19,265 nucleotides of DNA, taken from DATNBT01 sp964579765. Its GTDB lineage: Bacteria > Acidobacteriota > Vicinamibacteria > Vicinamibacterales > CAVVIG01. The stretch's first letter is position 1. Each line of letters starts with the position of its first letter. The stretch covers positions 1 through 19,265 of the forward strand of contig CAZOIK010000087.1 in assembly GCA_964579765.1 (NCBI GenBank). The letters run 5' to 3'. A model generated the notes under the pieces. That model saw only the letters and a list, made by a program, of their open reading frames with translations, was not told where the DNA came from and made no database searches. Shown one piece after another: positions 7,883-14,851 of the stretch. The position numbers and the translations under genes are program-made.

Positions 7883-8678
7883 CGATCACTGCTGCGGCAA
7901 TCCAGGGCGTCTTCGACGCGCGGCGTGCGCCCCGCACGGAGGGCTTCGACGCACCTGCTGCCTCGGCGCGGACCTCGAGGACAGCGCCGAGCGCGCGGAG
8001 ATCGGCCGCCAAGGTTGCAGCCCCCTGATAGCCGCGCTCCTCGTCCGCCGACAACGCCTTCGACGCAATCTCGTCAACCTCGGACGGCAACAGCCGGTTG
8101 ACGAGCGTTGGCGGCGTCCGGTCGTCGTCTGGCGCCCGTCCCGTCAACATCTGAAAGAAAATGGTGCCGAGGGATCGGAGGTCGTCGCGTTCGCTGCCAG
8201 TCGCGCCGTCTTCGCGGGTCCATCGCCCAAACCCAACATCCAGGATTTTCGCGTTGCCTTTCGGCGTGATGACGACCGCGTCGGAGGTGAGGTTGCCGTG
8301 CGTGAGCTCCGCCGCGTGCGCGTCGGCGAGCGCGTCCGCCATCTGCACCGTTAAATCGATCGCGCGGCGCGCGTTGAGCGCATGTCCGGCGACGATCCGG
8401 CTCAGCGGATCGCCCGGCACGAACTCGAACGCGAGGAACACGCGTCCCTGCTCTTCGCCGGTCTCGTAGAGTGCGGCGATGTTGGGGTGCGACACAGCCG
8501 CTGCGGCACGCGCGTCGGCGAGCAGCGCCTCGCGCTTGACAGGGTCGTCCTGAATCGCGGCGGGAGGGATCGTGACGGCGACCGTGCGTCCGAGACGCGT
8601 GTCCCGTGCGCGGAAGACCTCGCCAAGACCGCTGTCGCCGGCACGCTCGAGGATCTTGTAGTGCGCGATGCTGTCCAA
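7839..8678 (-). CDS. Membrane-anchored Ser/Thr pseudokinase
   Basis: The 279-residue protein has a PknB-type kinase fold followed by a linker and one C-terminal transmembrane helix (~residues 257-279, ending WWWLR), so the kinase domain faces the cytoplasm. The Gly-rich loop is present (RAGDSGLGEVF, 12-22), but the catalytic set is broken. The VAIK Lys is Thr36 (VAVT), the alpha-C Glu position is Asp55, HRDLKPEN reads HGNLTSDA (127-134; catalytic Asp to Asn129, Lys to Thr131, Asn to Ala134), and DFG reads DVG (147-149). Phosphotransfer is very unlikely; a scaffold or sensor role is inferred. The start is TTG at 8678, supported by a perfect TATAAT just upstream and by homology starting at HYKIL. 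The next gene upstream ends at 8723. Confidence 0.85.
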   Translation of the reverse strand: MDSIAHYKILERAGDSGLGEVFRARDTRLGRTVAVTIPPAAIQDDPVKREALLADARAAAAVSHPNIAALYETGEEQGRVFLAFEFVPGDPLSRIVAGHALNARRAIDLTVQMADALADAHAAELTHGNLTSDAVVITPKGNAKILDVGFGRWTREDGATGSERDDLRSLGTIFFQMLTGRAPDDDRTPPTLVNRLLPSEVDEIASKALSADEERGYQGAATLAADLRALGAVLEVRAEAAGASKPSVRGARRASKTPWIAAAVIVILAAMAAVWWWLR

Positions 8679-8686
8679 ACGCGCCG

Positions 8687-8692
8687 ATTATA
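8687..8692 (-). promoter_or_regulatory. Perfect -10 hexamer of the pseudokinase gene
   Basis: The minus strand reads TATAAT, a perfect -10, 8 bases before the TTG start at 8678. Transcription would begin at or beside the start codon, giving a leaderless mRNA. No -35 is recognisable. It sits in the short gap after the 85-residue gene, so the pseudokinase probably has its own promoter. Confidence 0.5.
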
Positions 8693-8722
8693 CCGGCGCG
8701 CCGCAACCGGGCACGCTGGCGC

Positions 8723-8980
8723 TCAGCCGCGGGGCCGGAGTTCCTCCATCGCGCTCTGCACGAGCTGCTTGACGTCGTCGAGCTGCTCAAGAACGAGGGC
8801 GATGTCCATACGCGGCTTCCCAGGGAAGCGCTCGCTGCGGCAGTAGACGCCGTGCTGGCCGACGAGAGCCAACGAATCGGTGAGCAGATCCATCGCGACC
8901 GCGAGGCGGCCGCGCGCGCTCCCCATCATCGTCTCGTGGCGCTCGAGCGTGTCGCGATGCTTGTCGAAGACGGACGACAT
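8723..8980 (-). CDS. Hypothetical 85-residue alpha-helical protein
   Basis: I do not recognise the family. The product is small, charged and predicted largely helical, with leucines spaced as in amphipathic helices (DKHRDTLERHETMM; ALVLEQLDDVKQLVQSAMEEL). It has no signal peptide, membrane helix or metal motif; one Cys is in the middle (GVYCRSERFPG). The gene is supported by context: it begins 12 bases after the dehydrogenase stop and has a strong AGGGGG Shine-Dalgarno about 8 bases before the ATG at 8980. It is therefore likely co-transcribed with and translated after the dehydrogenase. Function unknown. Confidence 0.7.
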   Translation of the reverse strand: MSSVFDKHRDTLERHETMMGSARGRLAVAMDLLTDSLALVGQHGVYCRSERFPGKPRMDIALVLEQLDDVKQLVQSAMEELRPRG

Positions 8981-8992
8981 CGACGTGTCCCC

Positions 8993-9715
8993 CTACTTCC
9001 TTGGCGGACGCGTCGGTCGGATCTCGACGCGGCTCGGCAAGCTTCGTGCAGGATGGCGGAGCAGGTTCAGCACGACGTCGGCGACTTCCTCGGGCGCGAC
9101 TTTCCAGTCTGCGCCTTTGGCCGGATCGCCCTGCGCGAATTCGGTCGCGACGGATCCGGGCGCGACAGCGCTGACGCGGATGTTGTCGTACCGCACCTCC
9201 TGCATCAGCGCCTCTGAAAACGCGTTCAGGCCGGCTTTCGACGCGCAGTACGCCGCGCCGCGCACGAACGGGTTCGTGCCCGAGAGGCTGCTGATGTTGA
9301 CGATCGAACCACCGCCACGCTGGCGCAGATGCGGAATCGCCGCGTGACAGGCGTTGAAGACGCCCGTCAGGTTCGTGTCGATCACCGAGGCCCACTGCTC
9401 GTGCGTCATGTCGGCGACGTCGGCGAAGAGACCGACGCCGGCGTTGTTGACGAGGATGTCGAGTCCGCCGAAGCGCCCGACCGTCGCGTTGATCGCGCGC
9501 TCGATGTCGTCGGAGCGGCGCACGTCGGCACGGAGTGTCTCCACGGCCGACGGCCCCGCGCTCTCGATCTTCGAGCGCGCCGCCGACAGATGCGCGTCGC
9601 TCAATCCTGTGACCGACACCTTCACGCCCTCGGCGACGAGGGCGCGCGCAATCGCAAGTCCGATGCCTCGCGATCCACCCGTGACGACGGCCACCTTGCC
9701 GCGTAGCGTCTCCAT
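8993..9715 (-). CDS. Short-chain dehydrogenase/reductase (FabG-like)
   Basis: This 240-residue cytoplasmic oxidoreductase has a classical SDR Rossmann fold. The cofactor loop TGGSRGIG is at 12-19, NNAG at 90-93, and the catalytic set is Ser143 (NISSLSG), Tyr156 and Lys160 (YCASK). All key residues are intact. The length and N-terminus match 3-oxoacyl-ACP-reductase-like members, but the substrate cannot be assigned; the genome's true FabG is usually with other fatty-acid genes, none of which are here. The ATG at 9715 is preceded by a -10-like TGTAAT with 7 bases between and no Shine-Dalgarno. It diverges from the malate-dehydrogenase-like gene across a 26-base gap and is followed by the 85-residue gene. 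Confidence 0.9.
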   Translation of the reverse strand: METLRGKVAVVTGGSRGIGLAIARALVAEGVKVSVTGLSDAHLSAARSKIESAGPSAVETLRADVRRSDDIERAINATVGRFGGLDILVNNAGVGLFADVADMTHEQWASVIDTNLTGVFNACHAAIPHLRQRGGGSIVNISSLSGTNPFVRGAAYCASKAGLNAFSEALMQEVRYDNIRVSAVAPGSVATEFAQGDPAKGADWKVAPEEVADVVLNLLRHPARSLPSRVEIRPTRPPRK

Positions 9716-9719
9716 AGCA

Positions 9720-9733
9720 GCTATTACAATAGC
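9720..9733. promoter_or_regulatory. Palindromic, probably bidirectional -10 region
   Basis: GCTATTACAATAGC is an inverted repeat (GCTATT, AC, AATAGC) filling most of the 26-base gap between divergent genes. On the plus strand TACAAT (9725-9730) is a 5/6 -10, 11 bases before the ATG at 9742. On the minus strand TGTAAT (9728-9723) is also a 5/6 -10, 7 bases before the ATG at 9715. One symmetric element may thus drive both genes, or be an operator that controls both. Confidence 0.5.
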
Positions 9734-9741
9734 GCACGCAG

Positions 9742-10584
9742 ATGAATCGCGTGGTCATTCTCGGTGCGGGCGAACTCGGCGGGCTGCTGGCGCACGCGCT
9801 CGCTTATCGCTCGATCGTGCGGGAGATCCGTCTGGTGGACGGCACGGCGCGGGTCGCGGAAGGCAAAGCGCTCGACATCATGCAGGCGGCACCCGTAGAG
9901 CGATGGCCGGCGACGGTGAGCGGATCGACGGACCCGACCCTCGTCGGCGGCGCAGACGTCGTCGTCCTCGCGGATCCGGCCGGCGGAATCGAGTGGCAGG
10001 ACGAGGCCGCGCTGGCGCTCCTCCGGCGCGCGCACGACTTTGCGCCGAAGGCGCTGCTTGTCTGCGCCGGCGCTTCGCAGCGCCCGCTGATCGAGCGGGC
10101 CGTCCGCGAGATTCACGTGCCGCGCGTGCGCATCGTCGGATCGGCTGCCGAAGCGCTGGGCTCGGGCGTGCGTGCGATCGTCGCCGCGCAGCTGAGGCTC
10201 TCGCCGCGCGAGGTCGCAATCGCCGCGCTCGGCGTGCCTCCGGATCAGATCGTCGTGGCGTGGGAGGATGCGACGGTCGCCGGCTTCCCGCTGCACCGCC
10301 TGATCAGCGAGCCTGATCGCCGACGTCTCGACGCGCAAGTGCAGAGCATCTGGCCGCCAGGAGCCTACGCGCTCGCGGCCGCCGCGGCCAAAGTGATCGA
10401 CACCATCGCGGGCGCCTCCGATCGCATCGTCACGTGCTTCGTCGCGCCGGACGACAGCGCCGGCAGGCGCATGCGCGCCGCCGCGTTGCCCGTGCGGCTG
10501 AACCGCACGGGACTGGTCGCAACGGTGCTGCCGGAGATGAGCGGGCGCGATCGCGTCCGCCTCGACAACGCGATGCTGTTGTGA
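9742..10584 (+). CDS. Malate/lactate dehydrogenase-like protein lacking catalytic residues
   Basis: The 280-residue product has the L-malate/lactate dehydrogenase fold: the dinucleotide loop GAGELGG (8-14), an acidic residue after beta-2 (LVD), and GKALDIMQAAP, a hallmark of the malate dehydrogenase group. The active site is lost. The catalytic-His motif GGHGD reads GVPPD (Pro166 in place of His). The dyad Asp in LDSAR is Gly140, and the nearby substrate Arg is Val143. The mobile loop, which normally carries two Arg after VVVTAG, has none (VVVLADPAGGIEWQD). It is also shorter than typical 310-residue enzymes. It probably still binds NAD(H) but should not oxidise malate by the usual route; a regulatory or sensor role is inferred. 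It ends 6 bases before the convergent ECF sigma gene. Confidence 0.8.
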   Translation: MNRVVILGAGELGGLLAHALAYRSIVREIRLVDGTARVAEGKALDIMQAAPVERWPATVSGSTDPTLVGGADVVVLADPAGGIEWQDEAALALLRRAHDFAPKALLVCAGASQRPLIERAVREIHVPRVRIVGSAAEALGSGVRAIVAAQLRLSPREVAIAALGVPPDQIVVAWEDATVAGFPLHRLISEPDRRRLDAQVQSIWPPGAYALAAAAAKVIDTIAGASDRIVTCFVAPDDSAGRRMRAAALPVRLNRTGLVATVLPEMSGRDRVRLDNAMLL

Positions 10585-10590
10585 CGGCGC

Positions 10591-11214
10591 TCAGACGCCG
10601 TAGATCGGCCGATGCAGCGACAGGCCGCCGGCGAAATCGGCGAGTTGCCTGCGCAGGATGAGCCGGCCGCGGTGCAGCCGTGACTTCAGCGTCTGATCCT
10701 TGACGTGCAGCACCGCGCTCGCTTCTTCCGTCGACATGCCCTGGATGTCGCGCAGCATGACCGGCGCGCGGTAGATTGCCGGCAGCGACAGAATCGCGCT
10801 GAACATACGCTTGCGCAGCTGCGACTTGAACAGCTGCTCGTCGGCCATCTGCGACCAGTCGGCCGGTTCGCGCACCGGCGCCACGTTTGGCTCTCCGGAG
10901 TCTGCAGCAGCCATATGACGCTGTTCCTCCTGCGCCCGCTGGTACGCACCAGAGCGCAGCCGCGACATAGCGGCGTTGAACGTGATCCGGTAGATCCAGG
11001 ACGACAACGCCGCGTCGCCGCGGAACTCGCCCACCTTGCGGTGGACCTTGAACAGGACGTCCTGGGCCACTTCTTCGGCGTCTTCCTTGTTCTTCAGATA
11101 TCGGAATGCAAGCTGATAGATCCTGCCGCCGTACGAGTCGATGAGATCCGCCAGGGCCCGGTCATCGCCGCGCTGCAGCCGTTCGAGGAGAGTGTCGCTG
11201 TTGGGGTTCGCCAT
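10591..11214 (-). CDS. ECF-type RNA polymerase sigma factor (RpoE-like)
   Basis: The 207-residue sigma factor has region 2 at ~residues 20-95 (DLIDSYGGRIYQLAFRYLKN, then DAEEVAQDVLFKV and SSWIYRITFNAAMSRLR) and region 4 at ~130-185 (ILSLPAIYRAPVMLRDIQG, STEEASAVLHVKDQTLKSRLHRGR). A linker of about 35 residues lies between. The start ATG at 11214 is preceded by AAGGA about 7 bases upstream. No anti-sigma gene adjoins it: upstream is lipB and the downstream neighbour is convergent. It directs RNA polymerase to stress- or envelope-type promoters in its family; the signal is unknown here. Confidence 0.9.
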   Translation of the reverse strand: MANPNSDTLLERLQRGDDRALADLIDSYGGRIYQLAFRYLKNKEDAEEVAQDVLFKVHRKVGEFRGDAALSSWIYRITFNAAMSRLRSGAYQRAQEEQRHMAAADSGEPNVAPVREPADWSQMADEQLFKSQLRKRMFSAILSLPAIYRAPVMLRDIQGMSTEEASAVLHVKDQTLKSRLHRGRLILRRQLADFAGGLSLHRPIYGV

Positions 11215-11237
11215 GGAGTGTCCTTGTGGATGTCACG

Positions 11238-11267
11238 GAGAACCCCGGCGCTGGCCCAGTTATTCCC
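11238..11267 (-). promoter_or_regulatory. Possible ECF-type promoter ahead of the sigma gene
   Basis: In the 55-base gap after lipB the minus strand reads GGGAATAA (11267-11260), then GTTCTC (11243-11238), with 18 bases between GGAAT and GTTCTC. GGAA-type -35 boxes are typical of ECF promoters, so the sigma factor might control its own gene. The -10 match is loose. Confidence 0.25.
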
Positions 11268-11269
11268 GG

Positions 11270-11911
11270 CTACGCGAACACCTCGGTAAACCGTTGCACC
11301 AAGCGATCTTCGACCTCGCGGCGGTCCACCGGACGCCCGAGGAGTCTCGCAAGCGACGTCACGCCGCGGTCGGCGATGCCGCACGGCACGATGAGGCCGA
11401 AGTAGTCCAGATCGGTCGTCACGTTCAGAGCGAAGCCGTGGCTCGTGATCCAGCGCGAAATCCGGACGCCGATCGCTGCGAGCTTCTCACCTCGCACCCA
11501 GACACCGGTCAATCCGATGATGCGCTCGCCGACAAGGCCGTAATCCGCGGCGACACGAATCAGCACCTCCTCAAGGTCTCGTACGTACTGGTGCACGTCG
11601 CACCGATCGGGCTTCAAATCGACGATCGGGTAGCCGACAACCTGCCCCGGGCCGTGGTAGGTGATGTCGCCGCCGCGCCCGGCTTCGTGCAGTTCGACGC
11701 CGCGGGACGCGAGCACGTCCGGCGCGGCAAGGATGTGCGAGCGGCCGCCGTCGCCGCGGACGCCAAGGGTGAGCACATGTGGATGCTCGACGAGCAGCAA
11801 CACGTCGCCGATGCGTCCTTCGCGGCGCTGTTCGACGAGAGTCTTCTGAAGTGCGAGCGCCTCGGCGTACGGCATCCGCCCGAGCCGGCGGACTTCAGGC
11901 GCGGGTCTCAT
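11270..11911 (-). CDS. lipB: Octanoyl-[acyl-carrier protein]:protein N-octanoyltransferase
   Basis: LipB transfers octanoyl from acyl-carrier protein to the lipoyl-domain lysine of E2 and GcvH proteins, the first step of lipoate biosynthesis; LipA then inserts sulfur. The 213-residue protein has the family block RGGDITYHGPGQ (79-90), the catalytic Lys143 (RGEKLAAIG) and Cys177 (VPCGI). All are intact. The start ATG at 11911 lies inside the end of the E2 gene (17-base overlap), which suggests translational coupling. The ORF extends further upstream only inside E2, and LipB homology begins at VRRLG just after this start. Its position after the E2 gene places the modifier in the same operon as its likely substrate. 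Confidence 0.93.
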   Translation of the reverse strand: MRPAPEVRRLGRMPYAEALALQKTLVEQRREGRIGDVLLLVEHPHVLTLGVRGDGGRSHILAAPDVLASRGVELHEAGRGGDITYHGPGQVVGYPIVDLKPDRCDVHQYVRDLEEVLIRVAADYGLVGERIIGLTGVWVRGEKLAAIGVRISRWITSHGFALNVTTDLDYFGLIVPCGIADRGVTSLARLLGRPVDRREVEDRLVQRFTEVFA

Positions 11912-13073
11912 CCCAGTTCTCGAGCGCGCGCGTGACGTGCGCCATGAACTGGTCGGCCACCGCGCCGTCGATGATGCGGTGGTCGAAGCCGAGCGTGAGC
12001 ACACACGTCATCCGCGGGACGACCGCGTCGCCCTCGACGACGGGACGCTTTTCGATCGACCCGACGCCAAGGATGGCAACCTGGGGCTGGTTGATGATCG
12101 GGGTGCCGAGCAGCGCGCCGAACGCGCCGGGATTGGTGACTGTGAACGTCCCGCCCGCCACTTCTTCGGGCTTCAGGTGCTTGCTGCGCGCGCGTGCCGC
12201 CAGATCGGCCACGGCGGCCCCGATCGCGGCCGCATCGAGCGTGTCGGCATGTTTCACCACAGGAACGATGAGGCCCGACTCGAGCGCGACCGCGACGCCG
12301 ATGTTCACGTCCTGGTGGTACACGATGCTGTCGCCGTCAACCGACGCGTTCAAGATCGGAAACGCCTTCAACGCCTCGGCCGTCGCCTTGACGATGAACG
12401 ACAGATAGCTGATCTTCTGCCCCTCGCGGATGCGCGCGATCCGGGAGAAATCAGCTTCAAACACCGTATGGACGTGCGCGGAGATTCGCCGGCTCGCAAG
12501 CATGCGCTCGGCAATCGCCTTCCGCATGACCGACATCTTCTCGACGCGGTCGCCCGGCGCATGCCGATCCTCTTTCTCGTAGCGTTCGTGGCCGTGCACG
12601 AACGCCAGAACATCGTCCTTAGTGATGCGGCCGCCGATGCCGGTGCCCGCGATCTGCGCAAGATCAACGCCGTGCTCTTTTGCAAGCTGCCGAACGAGCG
12701 GAGATGTGCGATCGCGTGTGCTGCTCTCGGCGACATCGGGTGTCGGCTGGCCTGGCGTCGGGCGTCGCCGAGCGTCGTGTGAGGCCGGCGCCGGCTGAGG
12801 TTTCGCCTGCGGCGTCACTGGTGCTTCCGCAGCGGCTTCCGTGCCGGTGCCGATCACGGCCACGATCGTGTTCACCGGCACCGTGTCGCCTTCCTGCGCG
12901 CGAATCTCCGAGAGGATGCCGGCGGCAGGCGAAGGAATCTCCGCATCGACCTTGTCGGTCGAAATCTCAAAGAGCGGCTCGTCGCGATCCACGCGGTCGC
13001 CGACCTTCTTGATCCAGCGGACAATCGTGCCCTCGGCGACCGACTCTCCCATCTGCGGCATCACGACGTCCAT
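11895..13073 (-). CDS. Dihydrolipoamide acyltransferase, E2 of a 2-oxoacid dehydrogenase complex
   Basis: The 392-residue E2 has an N-terminal lipoyl domain with the lipoylated Lys41 (STDKVDAE), a Pro/Ala-rich linker, a peripheral-subunit-binding domain (~residues 124-160, SPLVRQLAKEHGVDL to ITKDDVL) and a C-terminal catalytic domain. The active-site HxxxDG is His365-Asp369-Gly370 (FDHRIIDG). It transfers succinyl, acetyl or branched acyl groups from E1 to CoA. The single lipoyl domain and sequence style fit the 2-oxoglutarate or branched-chain type, but the substrate cannot be fixed without E1, which is not in the window. ATG at 13073 follows a GAGG Shine-Dalgarno and lies 9 bases after the lpd stop. 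Confidence 0.92.
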   Translation of the reverse strand: MDVVMPQMGESVAEGTIVRWIKKVGDRVDRDEPLFEISTDKVDAEIPSPAAGILSEIRAQEGDTVPVNTIVAVIGTGTEAAAEAPVTPQAKPQPAPASHDARRRPTPGQPTPDVAESSTRDRTSPLVRQLAKEHGVDLAQIAGTGIGGRITKDDVLAFVHGHERYEKEDRHAPGDRVEKMSVMRKAIAERMLASRRISAHVHTVFEADFSRIARIREGQKISYLSFIVKATAEALKAFPILNASVDGDSIVYHQDVNIGVAVALESGLIVPVVKHADTLDAAAIGAAVADLAARARSKHLKPEEVAGGTFTVTNPGAFGALLGTPIINQPQVAILGVGSIEKRPVVEGDAVVPRMTCVLTLGFDHRIIDGAVADQFMAHVTRALENWDETRA

Positions 13074-13082
13074 GGCGTGCCT

Positions 13083-14501
13083 CTAGGCGTGAATCGCGGC
13101 GCCGTGCGCGGCATGCGCCGCCTCGCCGACGGCCTCGGCCATCGTCGGATGCGCGTGAATAGTGTGGATGAGCTCCTCGACCGTCGCCTCGAGGCGGACC
13201 GCGACCGAGCCTTCGGCGACCAGTTCCGTCGCGCGCGCGCCGATCAGGTGGACACCGAGAATGCCGTCGGTCGTCTTGTCGGCGACGATTTTCACGAAGC
13301 CTTCCGTCTCGCCGGCCATCTTCGCGCGGCCAAGCACCCCGAATGGGAATGTGCCGATCCGGACGTCATAGCCACGCTCCTGCGCTTCACGTTCGGTCAG
13401 GCCGACGCTGCCGATCTCCGGATCGCAATAGGTGCAGCCCGGCACCCAGTCGTAGTTGAGCGGGCGCGTTTCTTTCCCGGCGATTCGCTCCGCGGCGATG
13501 ATGCCTTCGGCCGAAGACACGTGTGCCAGCTGCGGGTGGCCCGGCGCGCCGAGCGTGATCACGTCGCCGATCGCGGACACGCCGGGCACGCTCGTCCGGT
13601 ACGCGGCGTCCACCTTGATGTAGCCGCGATCCATTTCGAGCCCGAGACCTTCGGCGTTCAGACTGGTCGTCACCGGCCCGCGTCCCGTCGCGACCAGCAG
13701 GTATGAGACGCTCAGCGTCTGGCTGGTGCCGTCGGCCAGCTGCACCTGCACCGTGACGCCGTCGGCGCCGGCCTTCGCGCTCGTCACCCGCGCGCCTGTG
13801 TAGCACGCGATACTGCGCTTGCGATACGACTTCTCGAGCTCGGCCGACAAGGCCTCGTCTTCAACCGGCACCAGCCGGGGTAGCAGCTCGAGAATCGTCA
13901 CTTGGCTCCCGAACCGATGGAAGATCGACGCGAACTCGACACCCACGGCACCGCTGCCCATGATCGCGATCGATTTCGGCACTTCTTTCAGGTGAATCGC
14001 TTCATCGCTCGTGATGATGCGCTTGTGATCGATCTCGATGCCGGGCACGCTTCTCGGCGCGGATCCCGTCGCGACGACGATCTCCTTGCGTGCGCGCAAG
14101 GTCTGCGTGTCGCCCTCGAACACATCGACGGCGCCGCTGCCCGCCAGCCGCGCCGTGCCCTTAATCCAGTCGATCTTGTTCTTCTTGAACAGGAACTCGA
14201 TGCCTTTCGTCAAACCGCTCACGATGCGATCCTTGCGCTCGTGCACCTGCGGCATGTCGATGGCAACGGCAGCCTCGCCGATGGAGATGCCCCATTCCTT
14301 CGCGTGCTGGACCACCTTGAGCGCGTGGGCGTGCTCGAGTAACGCCTTGGTAGGAATGCAACCCCAGAGCAGACAGGTGCCGCCGAGCGCCTTCTGCTTT
14401 TCGACCACGGCGACTTTGAGCCCGAGCTGCGCGGCGCGGATCGCGGCGACATACCCGCCGGTTCCGGCGCCGATCACGACGACGTCGTATTCATTGGCCA
14501 C
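13083..14501 (-). CDS. lpd: Dihydrolipoamide dehydrogenase (E3)
   Basis: E3 reoxidises the dihydrolipoyl group of E2 with FAD and NAD+. The 472-residue flavoprotein has the FAD-binding GAGTGG (11-16) and the redox-active disulfide Cys43-Cys48 in GGTCLLWGCIPTK, a variant of the usual CLNVGC. An NAD-binding GSGAVG motif and a second FAD block follow (VSAIGDV). The C-terminal HAHPTMAEAVGEA carries the active-site His-Glu pair used by the dimer partner. The start is GTG at 14501, giving an N-terminus (MANEYDVVVIGAG) that matches the family. It lies between a small membrane-protein gene (12 bases upstream) and E2 (9 bases downstream), so the order is membrane protein, E3, E2, lipB. Confidence 0.95.
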   Translation of the reverse strand: MANEYDVVVIGAGTGGYVAAIRAAQLGLKVAVVEKQKALGGTCLLWGCIPTKALLEHAHALKVVQHAKEWGISIGEAAVAIDMPQVHERKDRIVSGLTKGIEFLFKKNKIDWIKGTARLAGSGAVDVFEGDTQTLRARKEIVVATGSAPRSVPGIEIDHKRIITSDEAIHLKEVPKSIAIMGSGAVGVEFASIFHRFGSQVTILELLPRLVPVEDEALSAELEKSYRKRSIACYTGARVTSAKAGADGVTVQVQLADGTSQTLSVSYLLVATGRGPVTTSLNAEGLGLEMDRGYIKVDAAYRTSVPGVSAIGDVITLGAPGHPQLAHVSSAEGIIAAERIAGKETRPLNYDWVPGCTYCDPEIGSVGLTEREAQERGYDVRIGTFPFGVLGRAKMAGETEGFVKIVADKTTDGILGVHLIGARATELVAEGSVAVRLEATVEELIHTIHAHPTMAEAVGEAAHAAHGAAIHA

Positions 14502-14513
14502 GAGTGGATCCCA

Positions 14514-14768
14514 TCAGCGCTTGAGCGACGAAAGCGGCACGAAGCTGCCGCCACCTGGTTTGGACGGCGGCGCGGCACCGGAGTCGGGCGTGGGCGTCTC
14601 CGGATCGAGCTTGGCAACGCGTGCACGCAACTGCCCGTGATCGTACCGCAGTTCCCAATACGTCTCGGTCAGCCGTTCGAGCCGCCGGGCGACGCGGCGC
14701 GCCTTGGCAAGCGCGAGGAGGGCAATCACAGTCGCCGCGCCGGTCACCAGCCAGTGCAGAGTCAGCAA
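14514..14768 (-). CDS. Small membrane protein with coiled coil
   Basis: I do not recognise this 84-residue protein. It has one N-terminal transmembrane helix (~residues 5-22, LVTGAATVIALLALA), then a basic, probably coiled-coil stretch (RRVARRLERLTETYWELRYDHGQLRARVAKLD) and a Pro/Gly-rich disordered tail. The positive residues after the helix predict a cytoplasmic C-terminus. The proposed start is TTG at 14768, with AGGTAGG a few bases upstream as Shine-Dalgarno; a later GTG near residue 8 is the alternative. It heads the lipoate operon 12 bases before lpd. Context alone does not reveal its role. Confidence 0.65.
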   Translation of the reverse strand: MLTLHWLVTGAATVIALLALAKARRVARRLERLTETYWELRYDHGQLRARVAKLDPETPTPDSGAAPPSKPGGGSFVPLSSLKR

Positions 14769-14790
14769 ACGACCTACCTTAGCGAACGGC

Positions 14791-14819
14791 TTGCAACAGT
14801 GTCAACCGCCTGAGACAAT
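14791..14819 (+). promoter_or_regulatory. Sigma-70-type promoter of the response regulator gene
   Basis: TTGCAA (14791-14796) and GACAAT (14814-14819) are separated by exactly 17 bases and each match their consensus at 4/6. They lie 32 bases before the ATG at 14852, in the divergent gap with the membrane-protein gene. This is the best -35/-10 pair found in the window. Confidence 0.5.
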
Positions 14820-14851
14820 ACGCGGGTTTCGGCCGTAACCGTTTGATCCAC

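Noticed and set aside
10705..11289. Plus-strand frame opposite the sigma-factor gene
   Set aside because: Antisense to the complete ECF sigma gene and without own homology.
14843..14851. TTG start at 14843 for the response regulator
   Set aside because: Adds only three residues; the ATG at 14852 gives the usual start of a receiver domain and there is no better Shine-Dalgarno for the TTG.
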